This document shows positions 60,298 through 64,000 of a stretch of 64,000 nucleotides of DNA, in pieces. Position numbers and translations under genes: made by a program. Positions within the stretch are counted from its first letter, which is position 1. Each line of letters opens with the position of its first letter. This DNA comes from Macrotrachela quadricornifera (Eukaryota > Rotifera > Eurotatoria > Philodinida > Philodinidae): assembly GCA_022393335.1 (NCBI GenBank), contig JAJEKB010020399.1, forward strand, positions 221,174 through 285,173. The letters run 5' to 3'. The notes under the pieces were generated by a model that searched no databases, was not told the DNA's origin, and saw only the letters and a list, made by a program, of their open reading frames with translations.

Positions 60298-60558
60298 CAT
60301 ACAATTATTGATCAAAGTCACATTTGTTTTTAAGTCTATTATTTCTTTTCTCCTCATTTCATATAACATTTTAGGACTATCTTAATAGTTTGGTAGTTCG
60401 TACAGTACTGATTGTCGTGAATAACTATAATAGTTTATAATAAAATCAAATAAATTATCATAAATTAACTAGAAAAACAAAATGAATTTATTTTATTATG
60501 ATAAAAACTATTAATTAAGTTGTAATAGATTTTGCCGATATAAAAATGATTAATTAAT
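60298..60558. other. short intergenic spacer
   Basis: AT-rich 3' flank of the jelly-roll gene. No gene. Confidence 0.4.
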
Positions 60559-61293
60559 TTAAACACGATGTGAAATAAAAAGATCTTTGATTTGTTGTTC
60601 ATCTAAAACGTGATCATAAATAGCTAATCCACCAATTTGTCCGACAAACCAATTTCCCATAATCCCACTGCGATTAACTCCACCAACAGTAAAATCGGAA
60701 CCATTATTGACACCATTGTTAATTGATAATGGCCAAAAATAAGGATTTAATCCTGGACGATAATCAAATATTCCATCAAGATAAACTTTAGCCCAATTTC
60801 CGTCGAAAGTAAATCCTATCTGATGCCATTCATTCAAAGATACAATACTTTTTCCTATAGCAGCTTCCATACAATATGGATAGCCAGGACTTGGACCTCC
60901 ACTGGACGAAAGATGACCACAAACTTGCTGCTCACTATTCCAAATTCCAAGATTAACGAAGAGACAATATTGACGTGTCTTTTCTGTCTCATTCCACATA
61001 CCTGCAACAGCTTCACATTGATTATTACTTTTTTTATTACGTTTTATCCAGGATATCATAGAAAAACAAGTATCTTTTCCATGGAAATTAAGAGCAGGAC
61101 AAGCAATACGCGATAAGTTAAACCATTGTCCTTCTAGCAATTCTGCTGAATAAGGAGTAACAATACCATCTTCAATACGATTGATAGGACCATTGATTTC
61201 TTTCAGTTCATAACAATATTTTCCTTCCGACATTCTAGAAGATCCGGATGGTTCTTGAAATAACCATCGACAAATAGGAATTACATTTTCCAT
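60559..61293 (-). CDS. concanavalin-like jelly-roll (LamG type) protein, intact
   Basis: The start is probably MENVIPICRWLF at 61293; an in-frame ATG nine codons upstream (61320) is possible. About 244 residues, one exon. The jelly-roll core is marked by CFSMISWIKR, CEAVAGMWNET, GHLSSSGGPSPGYPY, EWHQIGFTFDGNWAKVYLDG, then FTVGGVNRSG and GQIGGLAIYDHVLDEQQI, the usual order of a LamG/PF13385 domain that binds sugars or other ligands. No signal peptide or TM helix was seen. Many bdelloid members of this family look bacterial in origin, and the single-exon structure fits that. No lesions. Confidence 0.75.
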   Translation of the reverse strand: MENVIPICRWLFQEPSGSSRMSEGKYCYELKEINGPINRIEDGIVTPYSAELLEGQWFNLSRIACPALNFHGKDTCFSMISWIKRNKKSNNQCEAVAGMWNETEKTRQYCLFVNLGIWNSEQQVCGHLSSSGGPSPGYPYCMEAAIGKSIVSLNEWHQIGFTFDGNWAKVYLDGIFDYRPGLNPYFWPLSINNGVNNGSDFTVGGVNRSGIMGNWFVGQIGGLAIYDHVLDEQQIKDLFISHRV

Positions 61294-61320
61294 TGACCAA
61301 AAATAATATCTAATGTTCAA

Positions 61321-61620
61321 TCTTTATAAAAATTTCTCACTTTTTATGATAACGTTTACAACAACAAATTTACCAGCTATTCTACACTCTTTTTCTGCTC
61401 ACTAAATGATAATAACGATTATATTTCTTACAAACACATGCTGATAAAAGCGACTCTTATCTTCGTAACAGGCTTTTTTACACAAGAGAATATCTCTATT
61501 AGGGCAAATCGAAAATTGGTGGAGGCGAATATTAGTCAATACGAAGCTAATGATTCAGACAAATATTAAAAGAATAGCACGCTAGAAATGGTGAGGAAGT
61601 CCTTCTAACCATTGCAGTAT
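61321..61620. other. upstream region of the jelly-roll gene
   Basis: AT-rich, no coding. Probably holds the promoter, but I see no named motif. Confidence 0.3.
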
Positions 61621-61621
61621 C

Positions 61622-62675
61622 TATTTTATTTTATTTTATAGACTCTCATCGTCTCCGGTGTAGGGTGGGCAACATCATACAAAGAATAAACTCACAAAAA
61701 ATAACAAAAAGTAAACAAAAGAGTCTTTAGTCTTCGTACGACGAGATCCACGTAGATCGCCACTAGATTATAACTAAGGCTTCAATCAATCTATTATCCT
61801 CTGATACTATCAGTTTAGATAATTTCCATCATACCACTCTCAGCTCAACCCTAGTAGGTGTTTTGCAATTAAATTCACTACTTGCTTAATCGATTTTGTT
61901 TTTCTTGCACCATGTTTTAACTTTAGTACACAACTTTATATAATTTGTGATTCCTTGTGACTTGAAGTACTTTCTGCAACCTGGACATTTGCATTGTTTG
62001 TTTTCCTTGACCAATATTTCTGTAATTTTGCGTTTGATTACACCTGTTGATGCAGCTAGTTCTGCCTTTCTTCTTTGAGCTGCACGTTGTTTATAATCAT
62101 AAACAATATTTTTAATGCTTTTATGTACAGGTTTGACATGTACGTCTTTATTAATTATTTCTCGCCATCGACTTCTGTCTAAAGTCATTCTTCTCCAGTT
62201 TCCAATATGTTGCTCTTCAATATCATTTAACACTTTATCCTTCCATCGTTTATTTCTTCCCATATTACAAGGCTATTTCTCGCCATGAAAATATGCAAAC
62301 ATAGCCTTCTTAGTTAATGATGAACAACCATCACGATTCACATGACCATACTACCGTAATCTATTCCTACGTATGATATTTGCAAGTGATGGCTGTCCTC
62401 TAATATCCAATAATATTTCGTTAGATAATCGATCACCTAGATTTACTTCGACAATCGTTCGCAGACATCTGTTGTAAAAACTGGTGATTCTTTGTTCCTG
62501 TCTTATTGTGAGAGACCATGTTTCACTATCATAAAGTAGTACTGGAAATACACATGCTCTGAAGATTCGAAGCCTTGCTGTTATTGAAACAGACTTTCTG
62601 TGCCAAATTGCATACCGTAACATATTAAAAGCTTTAGCTGCTTTTGCTAGTCGTATTGATATCTCTGACAAGGGA
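61622..62675 (-). mobile_element. 5'-truncated non-LTR retrotransposon (LINE), 3' end
   Basis: The minus strand carries the end of a LINE reverse-transcriptase ORF, then a 3' UTR ending at a (TAAAA)n tail (61622-61645). The coding part breaks off abruptly near 62675, as expected from incomplete reverse transcription. A target duplication was not found. Confidence 0.7.
61886..62671 (-). pseudogene. LINE ORF2 C-terminal fragment
   Basis: Two frames: 62671-62351 has RLRIFRACVFPVLLYDSETW and RCLRTIVEVNLGDRLSNEIL, the conserved region after the reverse transcriptase domain (LLYG-x-ETW, F-x-RCLR). After stop TAG (about 62351) and a TAA near 62272, MGRNKRWKDKVLND continues. It ends in a basic zinc-finger-like tail (CKCPGCRKYF..YIKLCTK). 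The polymerase core is absent. Confidence 0.7.
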
Positions 62676-62689
62676 AGGTTCCTAGGTGT

Positions 62690-63199
62690 GTCCCGGGGAT
62701 TTCAATGAAAATTGTGTGGGATTGTTAAGACAAGTATACCTATCTCAGGTGTGAAACAATTAGGTGCTCTTACTGCTTTAGTAAAAAATTATAGGTGAAA
62801 CAGTTTTCAAAAAATTGACACATATGGTTCGCTATACAGGTTTTTTTCTTATGAATTTTTTCCTTCACCATTTTACTTAAACATTTTTTTTTCTTGAATC
62901 ATGATGGTTAAAGCCGAGTCGTGCACCGTTTTATAGATGGCAAATAGTTCTACATAATACTCATTGTTGTTTATTTTGCCACGAGTGATTGAAGAGAAAA
63001 GATCAACTGAATACCAGATGTATACCCAAGTGTATGACTCTGTTTTCGCAAAATACTCTTTTCTTTTTGAAGAAGTCCTGTATGATAACAGACAAAGCAC
63101 CGCCACATGTTATGAAAGGAATTGTTTTAAGAGTCACACCAACTTTCATATGAATAGGAATAAAGGACTACTTCTTTCACAATAAACGAGAAGTTTTTT
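62690..63199. other. spacer, no gene seen; may contain a transposon end
   Basis: Lies 3' of the transposase below. Short frames look random. Confidence 0.35.
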
Positions 63200-64000
63200 T
63201 TATTGATGTTTATGATCGTCTACAAAAAAATGGTTGAAACAGAGAATACGATGACAATGGCTACAGCAAATAAAAGAAAAGTCAGTACACGCTACCATAG
63301 AACAGAAATCATCGTCGAAAGAAAAACATACATCGTGTACCTTCTCAAAATGACCAGGATATTTTGAGATATAGTCACGTGAATACCAAGCATATTTGAT
63401 TAAAGATGAGAATCTTTTAGCTGTTAGTTGGTTATGTATCAAAGAATGCATTTTTAAGATGCAGTTTCTAGAACAGATGTTAATGTCCATTTGATCTATG
63501 GCCACGCGATCATATATTTTTTGTTTGAAATATTTCCATTGTCAAAAAAATAACGATCTAACGGTTGAATATCACCGGTTGTTTTTGGTGGAATTTGCAT
63601 TTGCTTACAAGTGATATTTTCAACGAAAATATCATCATAAATGCTGGGATCAGTCTGAGCTGACCAGGAGTCCAGCAGCAGTAAACAATCTTCAGAAACC
63701 GATGGACTTAGAACATTTTCAGCCCAATACTGAATATGTGTTTTAGTTAATTTTTCGGACTTGCTGAATGTAACATGGATATTACTCGCTTGATAAACTG
63801 ATTGTTTGACACGCGGTCCGAGTTTTCCTGTAGGTTCTTGTAAACATATAAAAACCGGCTCAATTAATTCTCCAGCCATACTAATGATCGGCATAATTGT
63901 GTATGAATGAGTAACAGCATTCATTGACTTGACGTGGCCTCTTATTATTTTTTCACCGGTTGTTGCTAGCGTCCGTGTTGATGGATTATCATAACTGAAA
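63200..64000 (-). pseudogene. pogo/CENP-B-type DDE transposase, C-terminal part, runs off the window
   Basis: Open on minus from the window edge (FSYDNPSTRTLATTGEKII) through MNAVTHSYTIMPIISMAGEL, FICLQEPTGKLGPRV, LLLLDSWSAQTDPSIYDDIF (catalytic Asp) and IPPKTTGDIQPLDRYFF, the typical DDE_1 block. In a T run (plus A run near 63543) the frame shifts. It then continues as WKYFKQKIYDRVAIDQMDIN to a Cys/His tail (FICCSHCHRILCFNHFF) and a stop at 63200. The first catalytic residues lie outside the window. One shift in a homopolymer; otherwise well kept. Confidence 0.7.

Overview
The window looks like a bdelloid rotifer nuclear genome, probably an AT-rich, Rotaria/Adineta-type accessory or subtelomeric region. 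The reasons are short (about 48-60 nt) GT..AG introns in many genes, several families that I know from established work to be expanded in bdelloids (ADP-ribosyltransferases joined to TPR or NHL repeats, FG-GAP/VCBS-like repeat proteins, B-box-like small proteins, LamG-type jelly-roll proteins), foreign-looking genes (SecA-like, BAHD-like acyltransferase, DUF3987-like), and a very high load of varied transposable elements. No species can be proved from the sequence alone.

Layout. 0-11.2 kb: a giant gene open at the left edge, encoding a P-loop GTPase, a long coiled coil, a SecA-type helicase core and a vWA domain; it is cut near its 3' end by a pogo-like transposon (8179-10724, TA duplication). 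11.7-13.6 kb: a Tc1/mariner fossil and a roughly 965-bp foldback element. 15.2-16.5 kb: a BAHD-like acyltransferase with a frameshift. 18-18.9 kb: a decayed FG-GAP-like gene. 19.4-19.9 kb: a small inverted-repeat element carrying a piece of a Ginger/KRBA2-type integrase tail. 21.3-31.35 kb: three ADP-ribosyltransferase-family genes: ART-TM-NHL on plus, and two ART-TPR genes in tandem on minus, one of which has lost its catalytic residues. A foldback element with a piggyBac-type MITE nested in it sits inside an intron of the latter.

34-45.1 kb: a run of plus-strand genes for nucleic-acid handling: an RPA-like OB-fold gene, a DUF3987-like P-loop gene, a decayed MULE transposase and a PrimPol-type primase-polymerase. 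The DUF3987-like gene is split by an apparently intact hAT transposon (36085-39894, 8-bp duplication, six-exon transposase). 45.1-53.7 kb is mostly repeats: a 112-bp tandem repeat, AAATCC-like tracts, a GGCTTAAAA minisatellite, a palindromic AACC/GGTT minisatellite and a small foldback. It also holds a small two-exon Cys-rich gene and a GC-rich Arg/Gly island. 53.7-56.1 kb is a near-complete MULE with a 9-bp duplication; 58.2-60.3 kb is a decayed piggyBac element; 60.6-61.3 kb an intact jelly-roll/LamG-like gene; 61.6-62.7 kb a 5'-truncated LINE; and 63.2 kb to the right edge a pogo/CENP-B-type DDE transposase running out of the window.

Main themes. Three host genes were hit by three different element classes with clean target duplications. 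In two of them (SecA-like and DUF3987-like), removing the element and one duplication copy restores the reading frame exactly; in the third the element lies in an intron. The ART cluster pairs an apparently active and an apparently dead enzyme only 72-87 bp apart. The RPA-like/DUF3987/MULE/PrimPol run may be host genes in an element-rich neighbourhood, or the remains of one large self-replicating mobile element; the sequence alone does not settle this.
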